Source: JBCBSZ01 sp039818945 (GTDB taxonomy: Bacteria > Actinomycetota > Acidimicrobiia > Acidimicrobiales > Poriferisodalaceae). Taken from it: DNA of 64,000 nt. The stretch covers positions 58,036 through 122,035 of the forward strand of contig JBCBSZ010000006.1 of the NCBI GenBank assembly GCA_039818945.1. The letters are read 5' to 3'. The translations under genes and the position numbers were made by a program. The notes below the pieces were generated by a model. The model had not been told where the DNA came from. It ran no database searches and was given only the letters and a program-made list of their open reading frames with translations. Shown piece by piece: positions 49,225 through 59,096 of this stretch; within the stretch, counting starts at the first letter, position 1; each line of letters begins with the position of its first letter.

Positions 49225-51230
49225 GACGCGTCCTCCGCTGCGGCTTCCTCGGCCTCGATGGCGGCGCGCTCCTCCTCGGTCAGGATGTCGCCGGTGAGCT
49301 CCAGCTCGACGATGGCATCGAGCACCTCGCGGGCCACCGGCGCGGCCGCCTCACCACCGAAACCGGCCTCCTCGAGCACCGCGACCACGACGTACTGCGG
49401 ATCGAACGCCGGGGCGTACCCGACGAAGAGCGCGGTGTCCTCCAACCGGGCCTCGGTGACCGGGTTGCGACCGAAGCGCTGAGCCGTGCCGGTCTTGCCG
49501 GCGACGGCGAAGCTGTCGAACGGGAACCCGATGAAGGCCTCGTCGGCGGTGCCCTCAACGCTGCGGACCGCCCCGATGAGACCGCTGGCCAAGGTCTCCC
49601 ACGTCGCATCGGGAGCGGGCGTGGCCATGTCGAACTCGCCAAGGTTGCGCTCGCTCAGCTCGCGGACGATCTCGCCCTCGGTGCGCTCGACGACCTCGGC
49701 GACGATGTTGGGCTGTTGACGGTCGCCGCGGGTCGCGAGCGTGGCGTAGGCGTTGGCGAGCTGGAGCGGGGTGACGAGCAGCTCGCCCTGGCCGATCGCG
49801 AGGTTGATCGTGTCGCCGACGAACCACGTGCCGAACTCGAAGACCTCGGCCTCGAAGAGCTCCTGCTTCAGGTCCTCGTCGGGCACCTGCCCGGCTCGCT
49901 CGAAGGGGAGCTGGATGTTGGTCTCGGAGCCGAAGCCGAAGCGGCGGGAGACCTCCTGGATGATCTCGTCCTCGCCGTCGGGCAGATCACGCTGGATGTC
50001 GGCGCCCATCGAGTAGTAGTAGACGTCGCTCGACACGACGAGCGAGCGGTTCAGGTCGACCCAGCCGTACTCGATCTCGCCGGCGTTGGTCCACTGGCAC
50101 TTCTCGCCCTCGCACGGATCGAGGTTGTAGAAGCCGGGGTCGTAGATCGGCGTGCCGAGGTCGATCACGCCGGACTCCAGCCCAGCGATCGCCGTGAAGG
50201 GCTTGAACGTCGAGCCGGGGGCGTAGAGGCCCTGGATGGCCCGGTTGGTGAGCGGTGCGTACGACGACGGACGGATCAGCCGCTCCCACAGATCGTTGGA
50301 GATGCCGCCGACGAACTCGTTCGGATCGAAGTACGGGTAGGACGCCATCGCCACGACCGAGCCGTCGGTGACGTCGAGCACGACGACCGAACCAGCCGGA
50401 GCGGGGCGGGTGGCGTTGAACTCGCCCGCGTCGCGACGGGCGTTGAGCAGACCGGTCTCGAGCGCCTGCTCGGCGACGCGCTGCAGCCGCGTGTCGAGGG
50501 TCAGGATGATGTCGCTGCCCGGGGTGGTCTCCTCGACGACGTCTCGGGCCACGACGCGGCTGCGGCGGTCGACCTCGAAGCGCTCGAGGCCGTTCTCGCC
50601 GCGGAGGTCGCTCTCGAAGATCTGCTCGACGCCCGCCTTGCCGAACGCGTCGCCGGGCTCGTACCCGCGATCCGCGAGTCGCTCGAGCTCGTTCTGCGGG
50701 ATCTCGCCGACGTAGCCGACGACGTGGGAGGCCACCGGACCGAGGGGATACACCCGACGCTGGACCTGCCGGGCGATGACGCCGGGGAACTCGTTCTGAC
50801 GTTCCTTCAGGAAGGTGAGGAGCGGCTCGTCGACCCCCTCGACCAGCACGACGGGCAGGAGTTGGTTGTTGTTGAGGTCGTAGTACTCGTCGAGGATCTC
50901 CTGGGCGGTCATGCCGATGACCGGGCCGAGCCGCTCGACCATCTCGAGCAGCTGATCGTCGTCGTCGAGGGATCGCATGACGTCGCGGTCGAGCGCGACC
51001 TGGCCGACCAGGACGTTGTCGGCGAGCACGACGCCGTTGCGGTCGAGGATGCGGCCGCGCACCGGATCGAGCCGGACGTCGCGGATCTGGTTCTGCTCCG
51101 CCTGCACGACGAAGTCCGGGCTCACGAGGACCTGCAGGTAGTAGAGGCGGGCGAACAGCGCGGAGAAGAGCGCGACGAGCACCACACCGAGGACCGCGAG
51201 CCGGACCCGCGGGACGTCCTGTGCGCTCAC
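49221..51230 (-). CDS. mrdA: Penicillin-binding protein 2 (class B transpeptidase)
   Basis: 669 residues. One N-terminal membrane helix (residues ~10-30) anchors a PBP dimerisation domain and the transpeptidase. Active-site motifs are STFK at 340-343, SSD at 400-402 in place of SxN (as usual for PBP2) and KTGTAQ. The Cys pair in YNLDPCEGEKCQW may form an exported disulphide. It cross-links peptidoglycan for elongation with RodA. GTG 51230 overlaps the mreD stop by four bases. The C-terminus ends in an acidic Glu/Ala-rich tail. Confidence 0.94.
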   Translation of the reverse strand: MSAQDVPRVRLAVLGVVLVALFSALFARLYYLQVLVSPDFVVQAEQNQIRDVRLDPVRGRILDRNGVVLADNVLVGQVALDRDVMRSLDDDDQLLEMVERLGPVIGMTAQEILDEYYDLNNNQLLPVVLVEGVDEPLLTFLKERQNEFPGVIARQVQRRVYPLGPVASHVVGYVGEIPQNELERLADRGYEPGDAFGKAGVEQIFESDLRGENGLERFEVDRRSRVVARDVVEETTPGSDIILTLDTRLQRVAEQALETGLLNARRDAGEFNATRPAPAGSVVVLDVTDGSVVAMASYPYFDPNEFVGGISNDLWERLIRPSSYAPLTNRAIQGLYAPGSTFKPFTAIAGLESGVIDLGTPIYDPGFYNLDPCEGEKCQWTNAGEIEYGWVDLNRSLVVSSDVYYYSMGADIQRDLPDGEDEIIQEVSRRFGFGSETNIQLPFERAGQVPDEDLKQELFEAEVFEFGTWFVGDTINLAIGQGELLVTPLQLANAYATLATRGDRQQPNIVAEVVERTEGEIVRELSERNLGEFDMATPAPDATWETLASGLIGAVRSVEGTADEAFIGFPFDSFAVAGKTGTAQRFGRNPVTEARLEDTALFVGYAPAFDPQYVVVAVLEEAGFGGEAAAPVAREVLDAIVELELTGDILTEEERAAIEAEEAAAEDAS

Positions 51231-51721
51231 CGGCGCGCTCCGGGCAGCTCGACATCGAGGGCCCAGCGCATGGCGCGCACCGCGACCGGCATGAGGATGA
51301 CGTTGGCGATCATCAGCGAGAGCATCAGGCGTCCGATGGGGAGGTTCAGCAGGTGCTCCTGGCCCAGCAGGGAGCCCAGGGCGACGTAGAGGCCGACACC
51401 GGCAGCGGTGCCGAGCGCCGCGGAGACGGCTCGGGAGAGCCGGCCCGGGGCCACCAGTCTGCCGTGGAGATGCCCGACTCCCCACCCGAGGAGCGTGGCG
51501 CTCAGCGCCCAGAGTCCGAATGGCGTCTGCACGAGCAGATCCATGCCGATGCCCGCCACGAACCCGATCATCGCACCGAGATCGGGACCGGCGAGCGCGC
51601 CCCCGGCGATGGCGACCAGGATGAGCAACGCCGGCGTCGAGCCGAGGAGGCGCAGCTGCGGTGCGACGGCTGCCTGCGCGACGACGGCGGTCACGAGCAC
51701 GACGGCGAGGCGCGCCCTCAT
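51227..51721 (-). CDS. mreD: Rod shape-determining protein MreD
   Basis: 164 residues with five or six membrane helices (LAVVLVTAVVAQAAVAPQLRLLG at the start, IGFVAGIGMDLLVQTPFGLWAL in the middle, LMLSLMIANVILMPVAVRAM at the end). MreD is the membrane partner of MreC. ATG 51721 overlaps the mreC stop; a longer frame adds 13 residues of unlike sequence. The family is divergent, so assignment leans on position and topology. Confidence 0.85.
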   Translation of the reverse strand: MRARLAVVLVTAVVAQAAVAPQLRLLGSTPALLILVAIAGGALAGPDLGAMIGFVAGIGMDLLVQTPFGLWALSATLLGWGVGHLHGRLVAPGRLSRAVSAALGTAAGVGLYVALGSLLGQEHLLNLPIGRLMLSLMIANVILMPVAVRAMRWALDVELPGARR

Positions 51722-52578
51722 CGCGGCTCGTCCGGGGCGGGCTCGCTCGGCGGGGGCCACCGCAGCACGCTCACGACATCGAGCCGGTTGAGGTCGGCGG
51801 CGGGCGCGAGGGACACGCGGAGGACGCCGTCGATCTCGTCGACCTCGGCGCTCGTGACCGTGCCGACGAGGAGGCCGGGCGGGAACGCCGAGCCCTCCTG
51901 ACCGCTCGTCGTCACCGTCTCCCCGGGGATGACGACGGTGGAGATGTCGACCAGCTCGATCTCGAGCGGATCGGACCGGCCCCGGCCCACCGCCGCGCCG
52001 GTCTCGCCACTCCGGCTCAACCGCACCCCGACGCCGAAGGTGCCGTCGGTGAGCAACTGCACGCGCGATCGGCCACCGGTGGCCTGGGTGATCCGGCCGA
52101 CGAGACCGCCCGGACCGAGCACCGGCATGTCCTCGGCAACGCCGTCGTCGGTGCCGACGTCGAGCTCGATCGTGCGCTCGAAGTCGGAGATCGGGGCGTC
52201 GATCACCCGGGCGGTGACCGTGTCGAGATCGAGGGTGTCGGTGACGCCGATCAGCTCGCGCGCCTCGGCCAGCTCCCGCTGGAGTTCGGCCACCAGCAAC
52301 GCCTCGGCCTCCAGCTCCTCGACGCGGGCCCGGAGCTCGGCGTTCTCCTGCTCGACCTCGTCGAAGTTGAAGGCGCCGTTCCAGGCGTCGCTGACCGGCT
52401 CGGTGGCGCGGTCGACGACGCCGCGCACCGGGGAGAGGAGGTCGAGGGCGCCGTCGCGCAGACCCTCCAGCGGGCCGGCATCGCCGCGGAAGTCGATGGT
52501 GATCAGCGTGATCGACGCGAGGACGAGCACGATGATCGTGGTCCGGGAGGGGCGTTGGGACGCGCGTCGCGCCACCAT
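51718..52578 (-). CDS. mreC: Rod shape-determining protein MreC
   Basis: 286 residues. A membrane helix near 13-30 is followed by a coiled coil (EQENAELRARVEELEAEALL) and a double beta-barrel with IELDVGTDDGVAEDMPVLGP, GGLVGRITQATGGRSRVQLL and VVIPGETVTTSGQEGSAFPP, typical of MreC. It spans the membrane and links MreB to PBP2. It is 17 bases after mreB. The sequence starts MVARRASQRPSR with basic residues inside. Confidence 0.93.
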   Translation of the reverse strand: MVARRASQRPSRTTIIVLVLASITLITIDFRGDAGPLEGLRDGALDLLSPVRGVVDRATEPVSDAWNGAFNFDEVEQENAELRARVEELEAEALLVAELQRELAEARELIGVTDTLDLDTVTARVIDAPISDFERTIELDVGTDDGVAEDMPVLGPGGLVGRITQATGGRSRVQLLTDGTFGVGVRLSRSGETGAAVGRGRSDPLEIELVDISTVVIPGETVTTSGQEGSAFPPGLLVGTVTSAEVDEIDGVLRVSLAPAADLNRLDVVSVLRWPPPSEPAPDEPR

Positions 52579-52595
52579 GGGCCGCTACCCGGTCG

Positions 52596-53630
52596 TCAGG
52601 CGTTGCTCGACGAGAACAGCACGCCCTTCAGCGCCTCGAACTCCTCGAGCGACTGGCCCGAGCCCATCACGACGGCGTCGAGTGGGTGCTCGGCGATGAG
52701 GATCGGCATGCCGGTCTCGTCGTGCAGCAGCTGGTCGAGCCCGCGCAGCATGGCGCCGCCACCGGCCAGGACGATGCCCTGCTCCATGATGTCGGCGGCC
52801 AGCTCGGGCGGGGTCGTGTCGAGCGTGACCTTGACCGCGTCGACGATGCTCGCGAGCGGCTCGGACATGGCGTCGCGGATCTCCACCGACGACACGGTGA
52901 TGGTCTTGGGCAGGCCGGTCACCAGGTCGCGACCCCGGATCTCGGCGTACAGCTCCTCGGGCTGCGGGCAGGCCGTCCCGATGGCGATCTTGACCTCTTC
53001 GGCCGTTCGCTCGCCGAGGGCCAGGCTGTACTCCTTCTTGATGAAGGTGATGATCGATTCGTCGAGCTCGTCGCCGCCGACGCGCACGGACTGGCTGGCG
53101 ACGATGCCGCCGAGGGAGATCACGGCCACCTCGGTCGTGCCGCCGCCGACGTCGACGATCATGTTGCCGGTCGGCTCCTGCACCGGCAGGCCGACGCCGA
53201 TGGCCGCGGCCATGGGCTCTTCGATGATGTAGGCCTTGCGGGCGCCGGCGTACTCGGCCGCCTCCTGCACCGCACGTTGCTCGACGCCCGTGATGCCGGA
53301 GGGGACGCAGATGACCATCTCGGGCTTGGCCCAGCGGCGCGGGCTCACGCGCTGGATGAAGTACCGCAGCATCTTCTCGCAGATGTCGAAGTCGGCGATC
53401 ACGCCGTCCTTCAGCGGTCGGATGGCCTGGATGTGGCCGGGCGTGCGCCCGATCATCCGCTTGGCCTCGAGCCCCACCGCGAGCGGTCGCCCGTCGCGCA
53501 CGTTCACGGCCACGACCGACGGCTCGTTGAGCACGATGCCGCGGCCCTGGACGTAGACGAGGGTGTTCGCCGTGCCGAGGTCGACCGCGATCTTGCGGCC
53601 GGAGATGGACGCGAACACGGAGTCGGACAC
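52596..53630 (-). CDS. mreB: Rod shape-determining protein MreB
   Basis: 344 residues. The actin-like phosphate loops are IAVDLGTANTLVYVQGRGIV and MIVDVGGGTTEVAVISLGG; ILAGGGAMLRGL-type sequence is in VLAGGGAMLRGLDQLL. It forms membrane-associated filaments directing wall growth. GTG 53630 with GGAGG upstream is chosen and gives the standard length; a 28-residue longer reading is unsupported. The promoter at 53662-53690 precedes it. This is the first gene of the mre operon. Confidence 0.96.
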   Translation of the reverse strand: MSDSVFASISGRKIAVDLGTANTLVYVQGRGIVLNEPSVVAVNVRDGRPLAVGLEAKRMIGRTPGHIQAIRPLKDGVIADFDICEKMLRYFIQRVSPRRWAKPEMVICVPSGITGVEQRAVQEAAEYAGARKAYIIEEPMAAAIGVGLPVQEPTGNMIVDVGGGTTEVAVISLGGIVASQSVRVGGDELDESIITFIKKEYSLALGERTAEEVKIAIGTACPQPEELYAEIRGRDLVTGLPKTITVSSVEIRDAMSEPLASIVDAVKVTLDTTPPELAADIMEQGIVLAGGGAMLRGLDQLLHDETGMPILIAEHPLDAVVMGSGQSLEEFEALKGVLFSSSNA

Positions 53631-53661
53631 GGGGCGCCTCCAGCGGGCCGATGCGTCGCCC

Positions 53662-53690
53662 AGCCTAAGGCCACCACCGGTGCCGCTCAA
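53662..53690 (-). promoter_or_regulatory. Sigma-70-like promoter for the mre operon
   Basis: On the minus strand TTGAGC (53690-53685) is followed by exactly 17 bases and TAGGCT (53667-53662). The -10 box ends 31 bases before the mreB start. Both hexamers match the housekeeping consensus in four of six positions. Transcription would run into mreB. Confidence 0.55.
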
Positions 53691-53718
53691 GGAATGGTCG
53701 TCGTAGGAGGCCACGAGC

Positions 53719-54129
53719 TCAGCCCAGCGCCGGGAAGAAGAGCCCGATCTCGCGAGACGCCGACCACTCCGAGTCGGAGCCGTGGACGAGGTTCTCCGTC
53801 GTGATCGTGCCGAGATCGCCGCGGATCGTGCCCGGTGCGGCCTCGGCCGGGTTGGTCGAGCCCATGAGGTTCCGAACGATGGCCCAGGTGTCCTCGGGGC
53901 CCTCGACGACGAGGAGCAACGACGGTGACCGGGTGATGAACGCCAGGAGGGTGGGGAAGAACGGCTTGCCGTCGTGCTCGGCGTAGTGCAGCTTTGCGGT
54001 CGCCTCGTCGATGGTGCGGAGCTCGGCCGCGATCAGCGTGAGGCCCTTCTTCTCGAGCCGGGACACGATCTCTCCGGCGAGGCCGCGCTCGACGGCGTCC
54101 GGCTTGCAGATGACCAGGGTGCGACCCAC
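53719..54129 (-). CDS. ndk: Nucleoside diphosphate kinase
   Basis: 136 residues. GRTLVICKPDAVERGLAGEI begins the fold, and TTENLVHGSDSEWSASREIG contains the phospho-accepting His in NxxHGSDS. The enzyme equilibrates NTP and NDP pools. GTG 54129 with GAGGAG upstream is preferred because a longer frame from 54180 starts 17 residues before the normal family start. It is between folC and mreB. Confidence 0.95.
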   Translation of the reverse strand: MGRTLVICKPDAVERGLAGEIVSRLEKKGLTLIAAELRTIDEATAKLHYAEHDGKPFFPTLLAFITRSPSLLLVVEGPEDTWAIVRNLMGSTNPAEAAPGTIRGDLGTITTENLVHGSDSEWSASREIGLFFPALG

Positions 54130-54189
54130 GCGGAGCTCCTCGGGGGGAATCGGGGCTGAGCAGCGGTCAAGGCTACCCACCGCGCGCCC

Positions 54190-55521
54190 CTATGCGGAAT
54201 CGCGACCGCCCAGCGTGGTCTCGTCGTCCCAGGAGCGGCCGAGGTGCTCGCGGGCCTCGCCGACGACGTAGAGCGAGCCCGAGACGAAGATCGAGTCGTC
54301 GGGGGTGACGAGCGCACGGGCTCGGTCGACCGCGTCGGGCACCGACGGCACGACCTCGACGTCGAGGCCGAGCTTGGTCGCCGCCGCAGCGATCTCGTCG
54401 GCGGGGATGGCCCGGGCCCAGTCCGGAGCGGTGGCGATGACGACCCGCGGCGCGATCCGGGCGAGCGCCTCCAGCATCTCCGCCGGCTCGCGGCCGGAGT
54501 TGCACCCGAACACGAGGACGGTGTCGCCGCCGATCGAGAACTCGCTCGTGTAGGTGTCGGCGGCGGCCGCTGCGCCCTCGGCGTTGTGGGCACCGTCGAG
54601 CAGGACCAACGGTTGGCGGTCGACGATCTCGAACCGACCCGGCGCGGTGACCGAGGCGAACGCCTCCTCGACGACGTCGCCGCCGAGCGACCGGTCGAGG
54701 AAGGCCTCCACGGCAGCGAGGCCGAGCGCGGCGTTGCGGCCCTGGTGGGCCCCGTGCAGCGGGAGGAAGAGGTCGGTGTAGGTCGCCTTCGGTGTGCGGA
54801 CGTCGAGCACCCGGCCGCCGATGGCGATCTCGTTGCGGAGGAGCTCGACGTCCTCGCCGAGCACCCACACCTCACCGGGGCGCTGGTCGAGGAAGTGGTG
54901 GCGCAGATCGGGGTCGTCGGCGCCGAGGACGAGGTGCGCGCCCTCCTCGATGATCCCGGCCTTCTCGGCGGCCACGTGGTGGATCGTCGGACCGAAGTAG
55001 TCGAGGTGGTCGAGGCCGACGTTCGTGACGACGGCGACCTCGGCCGAGACGACGTTGGTGGCGTCGTGGCGCCCGCCCGCACCGACCTCGATGACGTTGG
55101 CCGAGGTGGGCACGTCGGCGAAGACCGCGTACCCGGCCGCGGCCAGGATCTCGAAGTAGCTGCTCGTCACGCCCGCCAGAGGTTGCACCGACGCGACCAG
55201 CTCGATCGCCCGGGCGAACTCCTCGTCGCTCAAGGGCCTTCCGTCGATGCGCATCCGCTCGTTGATGCGCTGCAGGTGCGGTGAGGTGTAGGTGCCGACG
55301 GTCAGGCCGAGCTCGACGAGCACGGCCGTCACGACCCGGGCCGTCGAGCCCTTGCCGTTCGTGCCGGTCAGGTGGATGGTCGCTGCGGCGTCCTGCGGAT
55401 CGCCGAGCACGGCCATCAGCGCAGCGATGCCGTCCAGGCTCAGCTCACCGGGGCGGCGCGGGCCCAGCCGCTCGATGTTGATGTGGCCGTTCAGCCAGGA
55501 CAACGCCTCGTCGTAACGCAC
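54190..55521 (-). CDS. folC: Dihydrofolate/folylpolyglutamate synthase
   Basis: 443 residues of the Mur ligase fold. IHLTGTNGKGSTARVV is the ATP loop, YTSPHLQRINERMRIDG the substrate segment, and LLDGAHNAEGAAAA the C-terminal signature. It adds glutamate residues to folates. GTG start. It follows clpX by 24 bases, completing the tig-clpP-clpX-folC-ndk order common in actinobacteria. Confidence 0.93.
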   Translation of the reverse strand: MRYDEALSWLNGHINIERLGPRRPGELSLDGIAALMAVLGDPQDAAATIHLTGTNGKGSTARVVTAVLVELGLTVGTYTSPHLQRINERMRIDGRPLSDEEFARAIELVASVQPLAGVTSSYFEILAAAGYAVFADVPTSANVIEVGAGGRHDATNVVSAEVAVVTNVGLDHLDYFGPTIHHVAAEKAGIIEEGAHLVLGADDPDLRHHFLDQRPGEVWVLGEDVELLRNEIAIGGRVLDVRTPKATYTDLFLPLHGAHQGRNAALGLAAVEAFLDRSLGGDVVEEAFASVTAPGRFEIVDRQPLVLLDGAHNAEGAAAAADTYTSEFSIGGDTVLVFGCNSGREPAEMLEALARIAPRVVIATAPDWARAIPADEIAAAATKLGLDVEVVPSVPDAVDRARALVTPDDSIFVSGSLYVVGEAREHLGRSWDDETTLGGRDSA

Positions 55522-55545
55522 CCGGTGGAGGCTACGGAGGTGAGA

Positions 55546-56826
<1,281 letters not shown>

Positions 56827-56877
56827 GTCAGCGCCCCCCCGGGCTCAACGTGTGCTCGGTCACTCGCCCCGACTCCC

Positions 56878-57543
56878 TCAGGCGGCCCGGATCGGACCGT
56901 CTTCGAGCGGTGATCGCGACTCGATCACCTCGTCGATGACACCGTACTCCTTCGCCTCGGCAGCGCTCATGACGAAGTCGCGGTCGGTGTCGTCGTGGAT
57001 CTTCTCGACCGGCTGGCCGGTGTGGCGGGCGAGGATCTCCTCGAGCAGCACCCGCATGCGGTCGATCTCCTTGGCGGCCAGCTCGATGTCGGTGGCCTGG
57101 CCCATCGCCTGGCCGTAGGGCTGGTGCAGCAGGACCCGGGCGTGGGGCAGGGCGAGGCGCTTGCCCGGCGTGCCGGCCGAGAGCAGCACGGCGGCGGCCG
57201 AGGCGGCCTGCCCGAGGCAGATGGTCGAGATGTCGTTGCGGATGAACTGCAGCGTGTCGTAGATGGCGAACAACGCCGTGATGTCGCCGCCCGGCGAGTT
57301 GATGTAGATGCTGATGTCGCGGTCGGGGTTCTCCGACTCGAGGAACAGCAGCTGGGCGCTGGTCAGGTTGGCGATCGTGTCGTCGATCGGCGTGCCGAGG
57401 AAGATGATGTTCTCCCGCAGCAGGCGGCTGTAGAGGTCATAGGCCCGCTCGCCGCGGTTCGTCTGCTCGACGACGGTGGGAACCAGGTGGTTGGCGACCT
57501 CGAGGCGACGCTCGCCCCAGGCCCCGAACATCGATCCGCTCAC
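56878..57543 (-). CDS. clpP: ATP-dependent Clp protease proteolytic subunit
   Basis: 221 residues from GTG 57543; a start at ATG 57531 would give 217. The catalytic triad is S115 in GQAASAAAVLLSAG, H140 in VLLHQPYG and D189 in DDTDRDFVMSA. The start of the core, HLVPTVVEQTNRGERAYDLY, is standard ClpP. GTG overlaps the tig stop (GTGA). Only one clpP copy is present in the window, whereas many actinobacteria have two in tandem. Confidence 0.95.
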   Translation of the reverse strand: MSGSMFGAWGERRLEVANHLVPTVVEQTNRGERAYDLYSRLLRENIIFLGTPIDDTIANLTSAQLLFLESENPDRDISIYINSPGGDITALFAIYDTLQFIRNDISTICLGQAASAAAVLLSAGTPGKRLALPHARVLLHQPYGQAMGQATDIELAAKEIDRMRVLLEEILARHTGQPVEKIHDDTDRDFVMSAAEAKEYGVIDEVIESRSPLEDGPIRAA

Positions 57544-58970
57544 GCTTCCTCCGTCTCGGTCTGCTCGGACGCAGCGGCGTCCTCGGTGTCGTCGGTGTCT
57601 TCGCTGTCGATCGTGTCGTCGACGGCCGCCTCGATGTCTTCTGTCGACGGCTCCTCCGGCGGATCGAGGAGCGCCCGGTCGATCGCTTCGCCGGAGTCCT
57701 CGTCGACGAGCTCGGCCCGCTCGACCAGCCAGTCGAGGGCCTTGCGCTTGGTGAGCTCGGCCTGGATGCCCATGAGACCGTCGGCATCGGTGAGGCGACG
57801 GCGCACCTCGTCGGCCTCGAGCTCGAGCTGGGTGGCGGTCAGCTCGAGCTCGGCGGTGAGCTCGTCGTCGGTGGGGGCGAGGTCCTCGGCCGCTGCGACG
57901 GCCCGCAGCGCCAGGTCGACGATGGCGCCGTTGCGGGCGCCGTCCTGGAGCTGGTCGCGGAACTGCTCCTGCGTGGTGCCGGTCATGGCCATCCACTGCT
58001 CGAGCTGCATGCCCTGGGCCTGCAGCGACATCGCGAGGTTCTGGAGCTGGTCCTCCATCATCGCCTGCACCATCGGCTCGGGCGGCTCGATCTCGGTGAG
58101 GTCGCGCAGCGCGCCGGCGACGCGGTCGCGCAGCGCCGAGCGGGCCTGCGACGACTTGATCGTGTTGAGGCGCTGGGCGCTGTCGGCCCGCATCGCCTCG
58201 GCGGTCTCGAACTCGGTGTTCTCGGCCACCCACTCGTCGGTGAGGTCGGGGAGGACCTTCTGGCGGACGGCCTTGACCAGCACCCGGAAGTCGAGCGTCG
58301 CGCCCTCCTCGGAGGGGTGATCGGCGCCGAACTCGAGGATGTCGCCCGGCTTCGCGCCGCGGAGGTTCTCGTCGAGCTCGACGACGAGGGCCTCGATGCC
58401 CACCTCGTAGCTGTAGTCCTGAGCGGTCAGCCCGGCGATCTCCTCGCCGTCCTGGGAGCCGGCGATGTCCATGAGGACGTGGTCGCCGTCGATCGCCGGC
58501 CGGTCGACCTCGTCGAGGTCGGCGAACTGCTCGCGCACCCGGTCGACCTGGGCGTCGATGTCGTCGTCACCGGCGACGGGTGAGGGCAGCTCGACCCGGA
58601 GGCCGTCGTAGCCGTCGATCTCGATGCTGGGCCGGACCTCGACCACCGCATCGAACACGACCGGGCCCTGCTCCTCGCCGTCGGTGATGTCGATCTCGGG
58701 CGGGGCGATGGCGTCGACGAGGTGCTCGCGGAGGGCGGCACCGTAGTAGTCGGGGATCGCATCTCGCAGCGCCTCGCCGCGGGCCACCTCGGGGCCGATG
58801 CGGGCCTCCAGGATCTTGCGGGGGGCCCTGCCGGGCCGGAAGCCCGGGATGCGGACCTCCTTGGCGATCTTGCGAAACGTCTCGTCGAGGGCTTCGTCGA
58901 ACTCCGACTCGTCGACCTCGACGGTCAGCTTCACCCGGTTGTCGTCGAGGGTGGAGACCGTGCTCTTCAC
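57540..58970 (-). CDS. tig: Trigger factor
   Basis: 476 residues. The ribosome-binding signature FRPGRAPRKILEARIG is at the N-terminus, an FKBP-type PPIase middle domain includes GDHVLMDIAGSQDGEEI, and a helical C-domain ends in an unusually long acidic tail (Glu/Asp/Thr-rich, last ~40 residues). It is a ribosome-bound chaperone. GTG 58970 is chosen where the family N-terminus (KSTVSTLDDNRVKLTVEV) begins; a longer frame is not family-like. Confidence 0.95.
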   Translation of the reverse strand: MKSTVSTLDDNRVKLTVEVDESEFDEALDETFRKIAKEVRIPGFRPGRAPRKILEARIGPEVARGEALRDAIPDYYGAALREHLVDAIAPPEIDITDGEEQGPVVFDAVVEVRPSIEIDGYDGLRVELPSPVAGDDDIDAQVDRVREQFADLDEVDRPAIDGDHVLMDIAGSQDGEEIAGLTAQDYSYEVGIEALVVELDENLRGAKPGDILEFGADHPSEEGATLDFRVLVKAVRQKVLPDLTDEWVAENTEFETAEAMRADSAQRLNTIKSSQARSALRDRVAGALRDLTEIEPPEPMVQAMMEDQLQNLAMSLQAQGMQLEQWMAMTGTTQEQFRDQLQDGARNGAIVDLALRAVAAAEDLAPTDDELTAELELTATQLELEADEVRRRLTDADGLMGIQAELTKRKALDWLVERAELVDEDSGEAIDRALLDPPEEPSTEDIEAAVDDTIDSEDTDDTEDAAASEQTETEEA

Positions 58971-59096
58971 AGGTGGGCGAGTGTACCGGCCACCGCCCTC
59001 GTCCCTCGGACCCTCGCCGGACCGGATCGTGACGGAGGGGCGACGTTGTGCGTCAGGTGGCTCACAAGGCCAGCTCGCGGGGTCGATGGAGGGAAC